Positions 1-9,404 of a stretch of 64,000 nt of DNA are shown here, in pieces; position 1 is the stretch's first letter; the number at the start of each line of letters is the position of its first letter. Position numbers and translations under genes: made by a program. Location of the stretch: contig DASTYI010000067.1 in NCBI GenBank assembly GCA_035765045.1, forward strand, positions 23,414 through 87,413. Reading direction: 5' to 3'. Under the pieces are notes generated by a model. It was not told where the DNA came from. It did no database searches and worked only from the letters and a program-made list of their open reading frames with translations. This DNA comes from Iamia sp035765045. Lineage in GTDB: Bacteria; Actinomycetota; Acidimicrobiia; Acidimicrobiales; Iamiaceae.

Positions 1-1
1 G

Positions 2-1036
2 GTGCTCGGCTCCTCGGGCCGCGACCTCCTCACCGCCGCCATCGTCTCCTTCGACGTCGCCTCCCGCCTGGTCCGGGGGGCGCCGGGCCTCGGTGTCCAG
101 CACGGCATCAACACCTGCACCTGGTGGGGCGTCCCCGCCACCGCCGCCGGCGTCGCCCGCCTGCTCGGGCTCGACCGGGTCGCCACCGCCAACGCGGTGA
201 GCATCGCCCTGTCGCAGTCGTGCGGGCTCGGGCACCAGACCGGCTACGACGCCCACAAGCTGGAGGCCGGCCACAGCTGCCGGGCCGGCATCTCGGCCGC
301 CCTGCTGGCGCGCGACGGCGCCACCGGCGCGCCCCGCTTCCTGGAGGACCTCCACCTGGCCTTCGCCGTGGTCCGCCCCGACGGCACCGCCGACCCGGCC
401 GCCACCGTCCGGGACCTGGGCCACGAGCGCTCGACCATCCACCAGGTCGAGTTCAAGAAGTACCCCGGGTGCGGGCTGCTCCACGCCTCGGTCGACGCCC
501 TGGCGGAGATCCTCCGCACCGAGGGCCTGGCCGGTGACGACGTGGCCTCGGTCGAGACCGGGGTCAGCCGCCACACGGCCGAGTACTGCGACCGGCCGCA
601 CCCCGCCACCCTCGACTCGGCGCGGTGGAGCTTCTCGTTCGCCCTGGCCGAGGTGCTGCTCCACGGCCGGGTCGGGCTGCGCTCGTTCTCCGACGAGCGC
701 ACCCTGGACGACCCGGTGCACCGGGCCGCCCGCGACAAGGTGCGGGTGGTCGTCGAGCCCGACCTGTCCACCGGCTTCAGCGGGGCGCACGTGACGGTGC
801 GCACCCGCGACGGGCGCACCGTCGAGCGCCGCATCGAGACCTTCCGCGGCCACCCCGACGACCCGCTCACCCCCGACGAGGTCGTCGCCGTCCTGACGCC
901 GTTCCTCGACGAGGTCGCCACGCGCACCGTCCGCCGCCGGGTCGTCGAGCTCGTCATGGACCTCGACCGCACCGACGGCGTGGGCGAGCTCATGGACCTC
1001 GTCACCACGTTCCGCCACCCCTCCCCGAGGAGATGA
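2..1036 (+). CDS. MmgE/PrpD family protein, 5' end cut by window
   Basis: The frame is open to the left edge, so the gene begins outside the window and about 120 N-terminal residues are missing, judging from the full paralogue at 12662-14050. The two share long identical stretches, including SIALSQS, GLGHQTGYDAHKLEAGH and EYCDRPHP. MmgE/PrpD proteins include 2-methylcitrate dehydratase, cis-aconitate decarboxylase and iminodisuccinate epimerase, all acting on small polycarboxylates. There is no methylcitrate synthase or methylisocitrate lyase nearby, so a propionate role is unlikely; a dehydratase or isomerase step in the surrounding catabolic pathway is my inference. Its stop overlaps the next start by 4 bases (ATGA), so the two are probably translationally coupled. 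Confidence 0.85.
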   Translation: MLGSSGRDLLTAAIVSFDVASRLVRGAPGLGVQHGINTCTWWGVPATAAGVARLLGLDRVATANAVSIALSQSCGLGHQTGYDAHKLEAGHSCRAGISAALLARDGATGAPRFLEDLHLAFAVVRPDGTADPAATVRDLGHERSTIHQVEFKKYPGCGLLHASVDALAEILRTEGLAGDDVASVETGVSRHTAEYCDRPHPATLDSARWSFSFALAEVLLHGRVGLRSFSDERTLDDPVHRAARDKVRVVVEPDLSTGFSGAHVTVRTRDGRTVERRIETFRGHPDDPLTPDEVVAVLTPFLDEVATRTVRRRVVELVMDLDRTDGVGELMDLVTTFRHPSPRR

Positions 1037-2142
1037 CCGTGCCCGAGACGCCACCGAGGGAGATCGTCGATGCCGACGGTCACGTGTGGGAGGACCTCCA
1101 GGGGATCGTCCGCCACCTCCCCGCGCCGTACCGGGCGGACTACGAGCGGAACCCGCTCGTGGTCGAGAACTTCCTGTTCCCCCCGCTCGACCACGTGCAC
1201 TCGATGCCGGTGCGGGTGCCGGTGCTGGAGACGCGCACGGACAACGACGTGGGCCCCGCCGAGTGGCTCACCTTCCTCGACGAGGTGGGCATCAGCCACA
1301 CGGTCGTCTACCCGACCCGGGCGCTCGCCATGGGCCACGTCCGCGACGAGGACTTCGGGGTGGCCCTGGCGCGGGCCTACAACGAGTGGCTGGCCGAGAC
1401 CTACGTGGACCACCCGTCGGGTCGCTTCTCGGGGGTCGCCGTGCTCCCGCTGCTGACGCCGGACCGGGCCGTCGCCGAGCTGCGCCACGCCGTCGAGGTC
1501 CTGGGGCTCAAGGCCGGGCTGATGAACGCCAACGGCCTGCCCCGCCACCTCGGGTCCCGCGCCTACTGGCCGCTCTACGAGGAGGCCGAGCGGCTCGGCT
1601 GCCCGCTGTCGTTCCACGGTGGCAGCCACGACGGCCTCGGCCTCGACGATCTCAACGTCTACGCGCCCATCCATGCCCTCGGGCACCCCTCGTCGCTGCT
1701 GATCGCGCTCGGCGGCCTCGTGTTCAACCGGGTGTACGAGCGCTTCCCGGGGCTGAGGACCGCGTACCTGGAGGGTGGTTCGGCCTGGGTCCTCGTGGCC
1801 CTCGAGCGCTTCGCCGAGTCGGCCCACGCCTTCCCGACCCACAACCCCAACGGCGACGTGCTCTCCCTGCCGGAGGGCGTCGGTGTCGACGACCACATCC
1901 TCGAGCTCATCCGCGAAGGGCGCATCGCCCTCGGGTGCGAGGGCGGCGAGCACGACCTCGGCTACGTGAGCGAGCGCGTCGGCCGGGCGCCCTTCATGTA
2001 CTCCTCGGACTTCCCCCACGAGGTCGACGCCGCCTCCTGCGCCCACGAGCTCAAGGAGCTCGACGAGCTGGGCCTGGGCGACGAGGACACGCACGCCATC
2101 CTGGCCGGCAACGCCCGCGCCTTCTACGGGCTGTCGTCGTGA
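1033..2142 (+). CDS. Amidohydrolase_2 family metal-dependent hydrolase/decarboxylase
   Basis: A 369-residue TIM-barrel protein of the Amidohydrolase_2 group (relatives of aminocarboxymuconate-semialdehyde decarboxylase). Visible metal-site motifs are D13-A-D-G-H17-V-W-E20 near the N-terminus, a central SFHGGSHDG, and SDFPH with D326 and H329 near the C-terminus. The family hydrolyses or decarboxylates ring-cleavage products and related acids. The ATG start lies in the ATGA overlap with the MmgE/PrpD gene, and the stop overlaps the next start, so it is mid-operon. The first motif is the D-x-H-x-x-E variant rather than H-x-H, as in many family members. A second, distant relative lies at 26259-27518. 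The substrate is unknown. Confidence 0.85.
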   Translation: MTVPETPPREIVDADGHVWEDLQGIVRHLPAPYRADYERNPLVVENFLFPPLDHVHSMPVRVPVLETRTDNDVGPAEWLTFLDEVGISHTVVYPTRALAMGHVRDEDFGVALARAYNEWLAETYVDHPSGRFSGVAVLPLLTPDRAVAELRHAVEVLGLKAGLMNANGLPRHLGSRAYWPLYEEAERLGCPLSFHGGSHDGLGLDDLNVYAPIHALGHPSSLLIALGGLVFNRVYERFPGLRTAYLEGGSAWVLVALERFAESAHAFPTHNPNGDVLSLPEGVGVDDHILELIREGRIALGCEGGEHDLGYVSERVGRAPFMYSSDFPHEVDAASCAHELKELDELGLGDEDTHAILAGNARAFYGLSS

Positions 2143-2903
2143 CCGGTCGGCTCGACGCGGACGTGGCGGTGGTGACCGGCGGGGCCGCGGGCATCGGCCG
2201 GGCGACCGCCGGCCGGCTGGCCGTCGAGGGCGCCCGGGTGGCCGTCGCCGACGTCGACGAGACCGGCGCCGAGCGGGTCGCCCGGGCCATCGTCGATGCC
2301 GGGGGCACGGCGTGCGCCATCCCCCTCGACGTCACCGACGAGGCCGCCGTGGAGGCCGCCTTCGCCCGGATCGCCGCCGAGCTGGGCGATGTCCGGGTGC
2401 TCGTCGCCTGTGCCGGCGGGGCCCGGACCGACGACCGGCCGATCGACGAGCTGACCGCCGCCGCCTTCGACGCCACCGTGGCGCGGGACCTGCGGGGCAC
2501 CGCCCTCTGCGCCGGCGCCGCCGTCCGCAGCATGCGGGCCGGGGACCGGGGCGGCGCCATCGTGACCTTCGCGTCGTACCACGCCCTCGGGGGGGACAGC
2601 GGTGGCCACGCCTACGTCGCCGCCAAGGGCGGGGTGATCGCCCTGACCCGCGCCCTGGCGGCCCGCTACGGCACCGAGGGCATCCGGGCCAACGTCATCG
2701 CCCCCGGCGTCGTCCTCACCGACCGGGTGCGGGCCCGCATCGCCGAGGACGACGTCGACCTCGACGCCGTCCGGCAGCGCCACCCCTTCGCCGTCGCCGG
2801 ACCCGAGGCCATGGCCGAGGTGGCCCTGTTCCTGGCGTCGCCCGAGGCCCGCACCATCACCGGCTGCACCGTCGTCGCCGACGGCGGCCTGTCCCTCTAC
2901 TGA
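2139..2903 (+). CDS. SDR family oxidoreductase
   Basis: A 254-residue classical short-chain dehydrogenase/reductase. The cofactor motif TGGAAGIG is at residues 13-20, the catalytic YVAAK is at Y159/K163, and a Ser sits about 13 residues before it. The acidic residue after the second beta strand (VADVDE) favours NAD(H). The GTG start overlaps the upstream amidohydrolase stop by 4 bases. It probably oxidises a secondary alcohol or reduces a ketone intermediate of the pathway; the substrate cannot be read from sequence. Confidence 0.87.
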   Translation: MTGRLDADVAVVTGGAAGIGRATAGRLAVEGARVAVADVDETGAERVARAIVDAGGTACAIPLDVTDEAAVEAAFARIAAELGDVRVLVACAGGARTDDRPIDELTAAAFDATVARDLRGTALCAGAAVRSMRAGDRGGAIVTFASYHALGGDSGGHAYVAAKGGVIALTRALAARYGTEGIRANVIAPGVVLTDRVRARIAEDDVDLDAVRQRHPFAVAGPEAMAEVALFLASPEARTITGCTVVADGGLSLY

Positions 2904-2928
2904 CCGCTCCCACGAACTGGAGACCCCG

Positions 2929-4047
2929 TTGACCCCCGCCCTGCGCTTCTCGACCAACGCCGGTTACGGCACCCCCGACTCGCGGCCACCCGAGCAGGTG
3001 CACCGCGATGCCATCGACCTGGCCGTGCGGGCCGAGGAGCTCGGCTACCACAGCGTGAGCCTCTCCGAGCACCACTTCAGCGACTACGTGGGGGTGCCGA
3101 ACCCGGCGGTGGTGGCGGCGGCCATCGCGGCCCGCACCGAGCGCATCCGCATCTCGATCAACATCTCCGTGCTGCCCCTGCACAACCCGGTGACGGTGGC
3201 CGAGGACTACGCCCTCCTCGACGTGATCAGCGGGGGCCGGGTCGACTTCGGCTGCGGCCGTGGCTACCAGCCGGGCGAGTTCAAGGGCCACGGCGTGACC
3301 CTGGGCGAGTCCCGGGAGCGGATGAACGAGGCCATCGAGATCGTGCGGGGGCTCTGGGCCGAGGACGACTTCAGCTACCAGGGCGAGCACTTCCAGGTCG
3401 ACCACCTGACCCTGTTCCCCAAGCCGGTGCAGGACCCGATGCCGGTGCGCGTGGCCGGTGTCAGCCCGGAGTCCTTCGAGGCGGTGGCGGCGATGAAGCT
3501 CCCGCTCCTCTGCGCCCCGTCGATCACCCCGCTGAACAAGATCAAGCAGAGCCTCGACATCTACCGGGAGGCCCTCCGGAGCCACGGCGAGGACCCGGCC
3601 GACTACTCGATCACCCTCCCCCAGTGGGTCTACATCGCCGAGACCGACGAGGAGGCCTTCTCCGCCCCGCGGGCCTCGATGGAGTGGTTCCAGCGGCGCA
3701 ACTCCGAGCTGATGACCGCCGGCATCCTGCCCACGGACCCGGGCTACGACTTCTACTCCAAGGCCCAGAGGAACCGGGCCAACTTCGACTACGAGCGCTA
3801 CTTCGACGAGGGCGTCTTCCTCTTCTGCACCCCCGACGAGGCCGTGCGCCGCCTGCGGGAGAAGGTTGAGCTGCTCGGGGTCACCGAGGTGCTCTGCGCC
3901 TTCCACGCCTCGACCTTCGGCGAGACCCTCGAGAACATGGCCCGCTTCGCCGAGCAGGTGATGCCGGCCTTCACCGACGACGACGCCGTCGCCGCGACCC
4001 CGTCCGACGACCGGGCGCCGGTGCCCGCCTCGGCCGCCGGGGCCTAG
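2929..4047 (+). CDS. LLM class flavin-dependent oxidoreductase A1
   Basis: A 372-residue bacterial-luciferase-like monooxygenase (TIM barrel). Family motifs visible are LSEHHFSDY near residue 43, the TERIRI segment, and SGGRVDFGCGRGYQPGEF around residue 105. Such enzymes use FMNH2 from a separate reductase, or F420, to oxygenate substrates including ketones (type II Baeyer-Villiger), sulfonates and chelators. The start is TTG, chosen because the N-terminus matches the family and no ATG or GTG lies closer; a weak GGAGA precedes it. It stands 3 bases before a second LLM gene, so the two may be subunits, as in luciferase. A distant equivalent in the second cassette is at 14047. Confidence 0.82.
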   Translation: MTPALRFSTNAGYGTPDSRPPEQVHRDAIDLAVRAEELGYHSVSLSEHHFSDYVGVPNPAVVAAAIAARTERIRISINISVLPLHNPVTVAEDYALLDVISGGRVDFGCGRGYQPGEFKGHGVTLGESRERMNEAIEIVRGLWAEDDFSYQGEHFQVDHLTLFPKPVQDPMPVRVAGVSPESFEAVAAMKLPLLCAPSITPLNKIKQSLDIYREALRSHGEDPADYSITLPQWVYIAETDEEAFSAPRASMEWFQRRNSELMTAGILPTDPGYDFYSKAQRNRANFDYERYFDEGVFLFCTPDEAVRRLREKVELLGVTEVLCAFHASTFGETLENMARFAEQVMPAFTDDDAVAATPSDDRAPVPASAAGA

Positions 4048-4050
4048 TCG

Positions 4051-5208
4051 GTGGAGACGGGTCACGAGCGCCACCGCGGCGCCGTCGGGTCGGGCCTCAC
4101 CTTCGGCCTGAGCGGGCTGGTCGGCCAGGCCGACGGCACCGGCGCCGAGGACCACCGGCGCGCCCTCGAGGAGCTCGTCGCGGCCGCCGAGCTGGCCGAG
4201 GAGGTCGGGCTCGACGCGGTGTGGACCTCCGAGCACCACTTCAGCAGCTCGGGCTTCGTGCCCGCCCCCTTCGTGGTGCTGGCTGCACTGGCGGCCCGGA
4301 CCGAGCGGGTCACCATCGGCACCGACGTGATGCTGCCGTCGATGTGGGATCCGGTGCGCTTCGCCGAGGAGGCGTGCGTCGTCGACCAGCTGAGCGGCGG
4401 ACGTCTCGTGCTGGCCCTGGGCATCGGGTATCGGGACGTCGAGTTCGAGGGCCTCGGCCTGCGCCGGCGGGACCGGGTGGCCCGCTTCGAGGAGTGCATC
4501 CGGGTGCTGCGCCAGGCCGCGGGCGGGACCCTGTCGAACATCGGGCTCCTGCCCGAGGACCTGGTCGTCCCGACCTCGCCCAAGCCGCTCCAGCCCGGCG
4601 GGCCGCCGGTGTGGGGAGGGGGCAAGGTGGAGGCCGCGGTGCGCCGGGCCCGCCGCACCGGCGAGGGCTACTTCGCCTCGATGATGAGCGCCGACGCCCT
4701 CCGCCGCCGGATCGGCTGGCTGGACGACGAGGCCCCCCTCGGGGACTTCGCCGTGGCCCAGACCACGCTGGCCTTCGTCGCCGCCCGGGACGCCGAGCGG
4801 ATCGCCGCTCCCGGCCTGGAACGGGTGCAGGCCTACATGCAGAGCTGGAAGGCGGAGGCGGCCGTCGCCGCCACGGGCGTGCCCACCGCCGACGAGACGC
4901 TGGTCGAGCAGGTGCGCTGGCGGCCGGGCGACGAGTGGCAGGCGGCCACGCCCCGCGCCGACCTCCCCGACGAGGAGCGTCTCACCCACGCCCTGGTGAT
5001 CGGCGACCCCGACACGTGCGTCGCCCGGCTCCGACCGTTCGTGGAGGCCCTCGCCGATGCGCCCGGCACCGGACCGCGCCACCTCTCGGCCCGGCTCGTC
5101 TACCCGGCGGTGGACCCCGCGGCCACGCGGGAGTGCATCCGCCTCTTCGCCCAGGAGGTCGCCCCTCCGCTGCGGGAGATCTTCGACGCCCGACGGACAA
5201 CGACCTGA
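4051..5208 (+). CDS. LLM class flavin-dependent oxidoreductase B1
   Basis: A 385-residue luciferase-like oxidoreductase, clearly paralogous to the protein at 15060-16175. They share GLTFGLSGL-type N-termini, SEHHFSSSGF/CEHHFTDSGY, GTDVMLPSMWDPVRFAEEA, and RRDRVARFEECIRVLRQA. The GTG start gives about eight more N-terminal residues than the paralogue; an internal start cannot be excluded. It lies 3 bases after LLM A1, fitting a two-subunit flavin monooxygenase. The F-G/R-x-x-W-G-G-G-K segment near residue 190 is where family members bind cofactor phosphate. The substrate is unknown. Confidence 0.82.
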   Translation: METGHERHRGAVGSGLTFGLSGLVGQADGTGAEDHRRALEELVAAAELAEEVGLDAVWTSEHHFSSSGFVPAPFVVLAALAARTERVTIGTDVMLPSMWDPVRFAEEACVVDQLSGGRLVLALGIGYRDVEFEGLGLRRRDRVARFEECIRVLRQAAGGTLSNIGLLPEDLVVPTSPKPLQPGGPPVWGGGKVEAAVRRARRTGEGYFASMMSADALRRRIGWLDDEAPLGDFAVAQTTLAFVAARDAERIAAPGLERVQAYMQSWKAEAAVAATGVPTADETLVEQVRWRPGDEWQAATPRADLPDEERLTHALVIGDPDTCVARLRPFVEALADAPGTGPRHLSARLVYPAVDPAATRECIRLFAQEVAPPLREIFDARRTTT

Positions 5209-5272
5209 TCACTCCGATCCGGCGCCACCCCACCCGACCGGGCCGGTGGCGGACACAGACAGGGGATCCAGA

Positions 5273-6526
5273 ATGCACAGACAGCGACGCACCGCCCTCG
5301 TGGCCGTGATCGCCCTCCTCGCCCTCCTCGCGGGGTGCGGTGAGAGCGAGCGGTCAGGGGGCTCGGGAGGCTCGGACACCGACGGGGGAGGGGGCGACAC
5401 CGCCGCCGGCGAGGAGATCGTCGTCGGCGGGGTGGCCCAGCTCCAGTTCTACGAGGGCGTCGACGTGGGGGCCCGCGCCCGGTTCGAGCGGGCCAACCGG
5501 GACGGCGGCGTGAACGGCCACCCGATCCGCTTCCTCGGGGTCGAGGACGACAACGCCGACCCGCAGCGCAACACGACGATCATCCGCGACCTCGTGCAGC
5601 AGGAGGGGGTCACCGCGGTGGTGCCCATCACCTCGGACACCTTCCCGGCCGCCTCCAGCGACTTCCTCGCCGAGAACGAGGTGCCCTACGTCGGCTGGGG
5701 CGTGAACCCCGGCTTCTGCGGGTCGGAGTGGGGCTTCGCCTTCACCGGCTGCCTGCTGAACCCCTCGGTCGTGAACTCCTCGCTCGTCGACCCGGTGCTC
5801 GAGGTGGCGGGGGGCGACCCCTCCGAGCTCAAGGTCGCCCTCCAGGCCGGCGACAACCCGCAGGGTGAGGGGGGCAACGCCCTGTACGAGGCCATCCTCA
5901 CCGACCGCGGCGCCCAGGTCGTCTACAACGAGTCCGACCTGCCGCCGGTCGATCCGCCGACCAGCTACGCCCCGTGGGCGCAGGCGATCACCGCCGCCGA
6001 CCCCGACATCGTCTACGTCTCGACCAACTTCCCGAACGAGGTCGGGCTGACCGGCGCCCTGCGGGACGCGGGCTACGACGGGCTGACGGTCGGCTTCACC
6101 ACCTACACGCCGGGCCTCCTGGAGGAGCAGCCCAACGTGGCCGACGCCCTCGAGGGCCACCTGATCAACGTGCAGCTGCCCCCGCAGGAGTCCGACTCGC
6201 CGGCGATCCAGCAGCTGCGGGAGGACCTGGAGGCCATCGACGAGCCCACCGACGCCACCTTCGGCGTCGCCCAGGGCTACTGGCAGGCCGACCTGTTCAT
6301 CCAGATGCTGGAGGCGGCCGGCGACGATGTCAGCGGCCCCGGCATCCAGGCCGCGGCGGCCGACGGGTTCTCCTACGAGCCGGTCGACGAGGGCGGGCCG
6401 GGACCGCTGAGCTTCCCCGAGAACTTCGACGTCTCGGCCCCGTGTGCGGCCCTGGTGGCCGTCGAGGACGGGGCGTACGGCATCGAGAAGCCCTTCTCCT
6501 GCTTCGAGAACCTCGAGCTCGGCTGA
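5273..6526 (+). CDS. LivK-type ABC transporter substrate-binding lipoprotein
   Basis: A 417-residue periplasmic-binding protein (type 1 fold, LivK/ANF-receptor family). The signal peptide ends in a lipobox ALLAGC with Cys22 as the lipidated residue, followed by a Gly/Ser/Asp-rich linker. The body starts at EEIVVGGVAQLQFYEGV and carries NRDGGVNGHPIRF, a classic family segment. The ATG start is preceded by AGGGGATCC. It precedes the fused permease/ATPase, so it supplies substrate to the same importer. The family binds amino acids, amides and also aromatic or cyclic acids; catabolic context suggests a non-amino-acid ligand (inference). A strong hairpin follows the stop. Confidence 0.9.
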   Translation: MHRQRRTALVAVIALLALLAGCGESERSGGSGGSDTDGGGGDTAAGEEIVVGGVAQLQFYEGVDVGARARFERANRDGGVNGHPIRFLGVEDDNADPQRNTTIIRDLVQQEGVTAVVPITSDTFPAASSDFLAENEVPYVGWGVNPGFCGSEWGFAFTGCLLNPSVVNSSLVDPVLEVAGGDPSELKVALQAGDNPQGEGGNALYEAILTDRGAQVVYNESDLPPVDPPTSYAPWAQAITAADPDIVYVSTNFPNEVGLTGALRDAGYDGLTVGFTTYTPGLLEEQPNVADALEGHLINVQLPPQESDSPAIQQLREDLEAIDEPTDATFGVAQGYWQADLFIQMLEAAGDDVSGPGIQAAAADGFSYEPVDEGGPGPLSFPENFDVSAPCAALVAVEDGAYGIEKPFSCFENLELG

Positions 6527-6534
6527 ACCCACCC

Positions 6535-6569
6535 GGGAGGGCCGGCCGCCGGGTGCTGCCGGCCCTCCC
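6535..6569 (+). terminator. Intercistronic hairpin after the binding-protein gene
   Basis: Perfect 12-base inverted repeat (6535-6546 with 6558-6569) with an 11-base loop, 9 bases after the stop codon. There is no T-run. In transporter operons such hairpins commonly stabilise the abundant binding-protein mRNA or partly terminate before the membrane genes; which applies here is not known. Confidence 0.7.
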
Positions 6570-6605
6570 CGTCGTCCCTCTCATCGAAAGCGCCGAGGAC
6601 ACCTG

Positions 6606-9404
6606 ATGGAGAAGCTGCTCAACCTGATCGTCAGCGGGGCCGTGTCCGGCGCGATCTACTCGCTCGTCGCCGCCGGCCTGGTGGTCTCGTACTCGGCCAC
6701 CGGCATCTTCAACCTCGGCTACGGGGCGGTCGCCTTCACCACCGCCTACGTCTACTACCAGCTCCACATCGGCCTGGGGTGGCCGATCGTGCCCGCCGCG
6801 GTGGCCGCCATCGTGGTCTTCGCGCCGCTGGTGGGGGTGGCGCTCGACCGCCTCGTGTTCCGCCGGCTGGCGGCGGCGGGGGACACGGCCAAGGTCATGG
6901 CCACCGTGGGCGTCCTGGTCGCCCTGCCGGCGGTCCCCCGCCTCCTCGTCGAGTGGCTGACCGAGACGGCGGGCTGGGACCTGCCCTCGGGCACCAAGGT
7001 GTTCCTCACCCCCGGGATCGGGCCGTCGCCCAAGGAGTCCTGGCGGCTCCCCGGTGGCATCGTGCTCGACTCCAACCAGCTGATCGTCGCCGTCCTCGCC
7101 CTGGTGGTCTCGGTCGCCCTCTGGGCCCTGATGCGCCACACCCGGCTCGGCCTCCGCATGCGCGCCGTGGTCGACCGGCCCGAGCTGGCCGCCCTCCGGG
7201 GCGTCGACCCGGGGCGGTCGTCGACCATCGCGTGGGTGCTGGGCAGCGGGCTCGCCGGGCTCGCCGGGGTGGCGGGGGCGCCGGTGTTCAACAGCCTGTC
7301 GCCCTCGACCTACACGTCCATCACCTTCGTCGCCACCGCCGCGGCCGTCGTGGGGCGCCTGCGGTCGGTGCCGCTCGCCGTGGCCGGGGGCCTCGCCCTC
7401 GGCGTCCTCCAGAACCTGGTGACGGGGTACGCCTCGATCACCAAGGACATCGTCGGGTTCGGCCAGGCCGTGCCCTTCGTCGTGCTGCTCGGCGGGCTGC
7501 TGCTGCTGGGCCGGGACCGGTCCCGGCGGGCCGGGACGGTGGCCGAGGAGCGATCGGTCGAGGACCACCGCCTCGCCCTGTCGGCGTTCCGGCGCCGGGC
7601 CCCCTGGGCGATCGCCACCGTCCTGCTCGTCGTCTACATCCAGCTCGTCGGGAGCGACTACTGGGTGGGCGTCGTGGGCCGGGGCCTCGCCCTCGCCCTC
7701 GTCTTCGTGTCGTTCGTGCTCCTCACCGGCACCGGGGGGATGGTGAGCCTGGCCCAGGCGGCGCTGGCCACCGCGGCGGGGCTCAGCGCCGGCCTGGTGA
7801 TCGAGCGCTACGGGGTCTCGTGGCCGGTCGGCCTGGCCGTCGGCGTGGCCGTCGCCGTCGGGATCGGGGTCGTCGTGGCCTTCCCGGCGCTCCGTCTCGG
7901 CGGCCTCTCGCTCACCCTCGCCACCCTCGCCCTCGGCCTGGCCGGTGACTCGGTCCTGTTCGCCTGGCCGTGGTTCCGCAACGGCACGTCGGGGTGGTCG
8001 ATCCCCCGGCCGACCCTCGGCCCGCTCGACCTCGGCGACGACCGCACCTTCGCCCTCGTCGTGCTGGGGGTGATCCTCCTCGTCACGGCCATGCTCCACA
8101 ACCTCGAGCGCTCGGCCACGGGCCGGGCCCTGGTCGCCGTGCGCGCCTCGGAGACGGCGGCCGCCACCTCCGGGCTGTCGCCGGTCGCGGCGAAGCTCGG
8201 CGTGTTCGCCCTCTCGGCCGCCATCGCCGGGCTCGGCGGTGTCTTCCTGGTCACCTTCGACTTCCACGCCAGCGACAGCACCTACACGACCGCGGTCGGG
8301 CTGGGATGGCTCGCCGCCGTGGTGCTGTGGGGCATCCGGCGGCCCGGGGCGGCCGTCATCGCCGGCCTGAGCGCCTCGCTCCTCCCCGCCCTCCTGGCCA
8401 GCGGCTTCACCTGGCCCGAGCCGGTGCCGTCGTGGCTGGGGTGGGACGGCACGTCCTCGATCTACGTGGCCGACCTGCTGTTCGGCCTGGGTGCCGTGCA
8501 GATGGCCAAGTCACCCGACGGCATCCTCGCCTTCGTCGGGGGCCGGGGGGCCCGCCGGCGCGCCGCCGGGCCCCCGTCGGCCGCCGGTGACCCCGCCCCC
8601 GGCGGCGAGGCCCGCCGGGTGATCGGCGCCCCGGCCGGTGCCGATCGGACGCCCCTGCTGACGGTGAGGGGCCTCACCGCCGGGTACGGCGCCGTGGGCG
8701 TGCTCCACGGCATCGACCTCGACCTCGCCCCCGGCACCCTGACCGTGGTGATCGGCGCCAACGGCGCCGGCAAGTCCACCCTGTGCTCGACGCTGGGGGG
8801 CTTGGTCCCGGCGACCGGGGGCCGCATCGAGCTCGACGGCCGGGACGTCACCGGCACGGCCCCCCACGGGCGGGCCCGCGCCGGGCTGATGGTGCTCCCG
8901 GAGTCGCGCGGGGCGTTCCCGGGCCTCACCGTGGAGGACAACCTGGCCCTGTGGCTCGATCGGGCCGAGGAGCGCGAGCAGGCCTACGAGCGCTTCCCCG
9001 CCCTGGGAGCCCGCCGCCACCTGCTGGCGCGCGACCTCTCCGGGGGCGAGCAGCAGATGGTCACCCTGGCCGCGGCGTGCGTCCGCCCACCCCGTGTGCT
9101 CGTCGCCGACGAACCCACGCTGGGGTTGGCGCCGCTCGTCGTCGCCCAGGTCGTCGCCGCCTTCGAGGAGCTGCGCGCCGAGGGGGTGGCCGTGCTCGTG
9201 GTGGAGGAGAAGATCGGTGGTGCCCTGGTCGCGGCCGACGCCTGTGCCACCCTGCGGCTGGGCGAGGTGACGTGGGCCGGCCGTCCGGCCGACCTCGACA
9301 CCGCCCGCGTCGGGGAGCTGCACCTCGGCCGGGTCATCGACCCCGAACCCGCCGAGCCGGCCCTCCTGCCGCCCTCGGTCCTGCCGGCAGGAGGCCTGAC
9401 GTGA
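6606..9404 (+). CDS. LivH-LivM-LivF fusion: ABC permease-permease-ATPase in one chain
   Basis: A 932-residue protein that joins three normally separate subunits of a branched-chain-amino-acid-type importer. Residues about 1-302 are LivH-like (multiple hydrophobic helices, GAIYSLVAAGL and IFNLGYGA). Residues about 330-640 are LivM-like (GTGGMVSLAQAALA). After a Pro/Gly/Ala linker, residues about 682-915 are a LivF-type ATPase with Walker A GANGAGKST (about 717), signature LSGGEQQ (about 811) and Walker B VLVADEPTLGLAP. The frame is uninterrupted. LivG is separate, at 10927, so the complex would be one fused chain plus LivG and the lipoprotein. The ATG start follows GAGGACACCTG. The stop overlaps the cyclase start (GTGA). 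Confidence 0.9.
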   Translation: MEKLLNLIVSGAVSGAIYSLVAAGLVVSYSATGIFNLGYGAVAFTTAYVYYQLHIGLGWPIVPAAVAAIVVFAPLVGVALDRLVFRRLAAAGDTAKVMATVGVLVALPAVPRLLVEWLTETAGWDLPSGTKVFLTPGIGPSPKESWRLPGGIVLDSNQLIVAVLALVVSVALWALMRHTRLGLRMRAVVDRPELAALRGVDPGRSSTIAWVLGSGLAGLAGVAGAPVFNSLSPSTYTSITFVATAAAVVGRLRSVPLAVAGGLALGVLQNLVTGYASITKDIVGFGQAVPFVVLLGGLLLLGRDRSRRAGTVAEERSVEDHRLALSAFRRRAPWAIATVLLVVYIQLVGSDYWVGVVGRGLALALVFVSFVLLTGTGGMVSLAQAALATAAGLSAGLVIERYGVSWPVGLAVGVAVAVGIGVVVAFPALRLGGLSLTLATLALGLAGDSVLFAWPWFRNGTSGWSIPRPTLGPLDLGDDRTFALVVLGVILLVTAMLHNLERSATGRALVAVRASETAAATSGLSPVAAKLGVFALSAAIAGLGGVFLVTFDFHASDSTYTTAVGLGWLAAVVLWGIRRPGAAVIAGLSASLLPALLASGFTWPEPVPSWLGWDGTSSIYVADLLFGLGAVQMAKSPDGILAFVGGRGARRRAAGPPSAAGDPAPGGEARRVIGAPAGADRTPLLTVRGLTAGYGAVGVLHGIDLDLAPGTLTVVIGANGAGKSTLCSTLGGLVPATGGRIELDGRDVTGTAPHGRARAGLMVLPESRGAFPGLTVEDNLALWLDRAEEREQAYERFPALGARRHLLARDLSGGEQQMVTLAAACVRPPRVLVADEPTLGLAPLVVAQVVAAFEELRAEGVAVLVVEEKIGGALVAADACATLRLGEVTWAGRPADLDTARVGELHLGRVIDPEPAEPALLPPSVLPAGGLT

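Noticed and set aside
2..1036. GTG at position 2 as a true start
   Set aside because: The paralogue at 12662 shows that about 120 N-terminal residues are missing; the frame is open to the edge.
2857..5082. A 741-codon open frame on the - strand opposite the LLM genes
   Set aside because: Composition is that of an antisense shadow and the + strand carries two recognisable enzymes.
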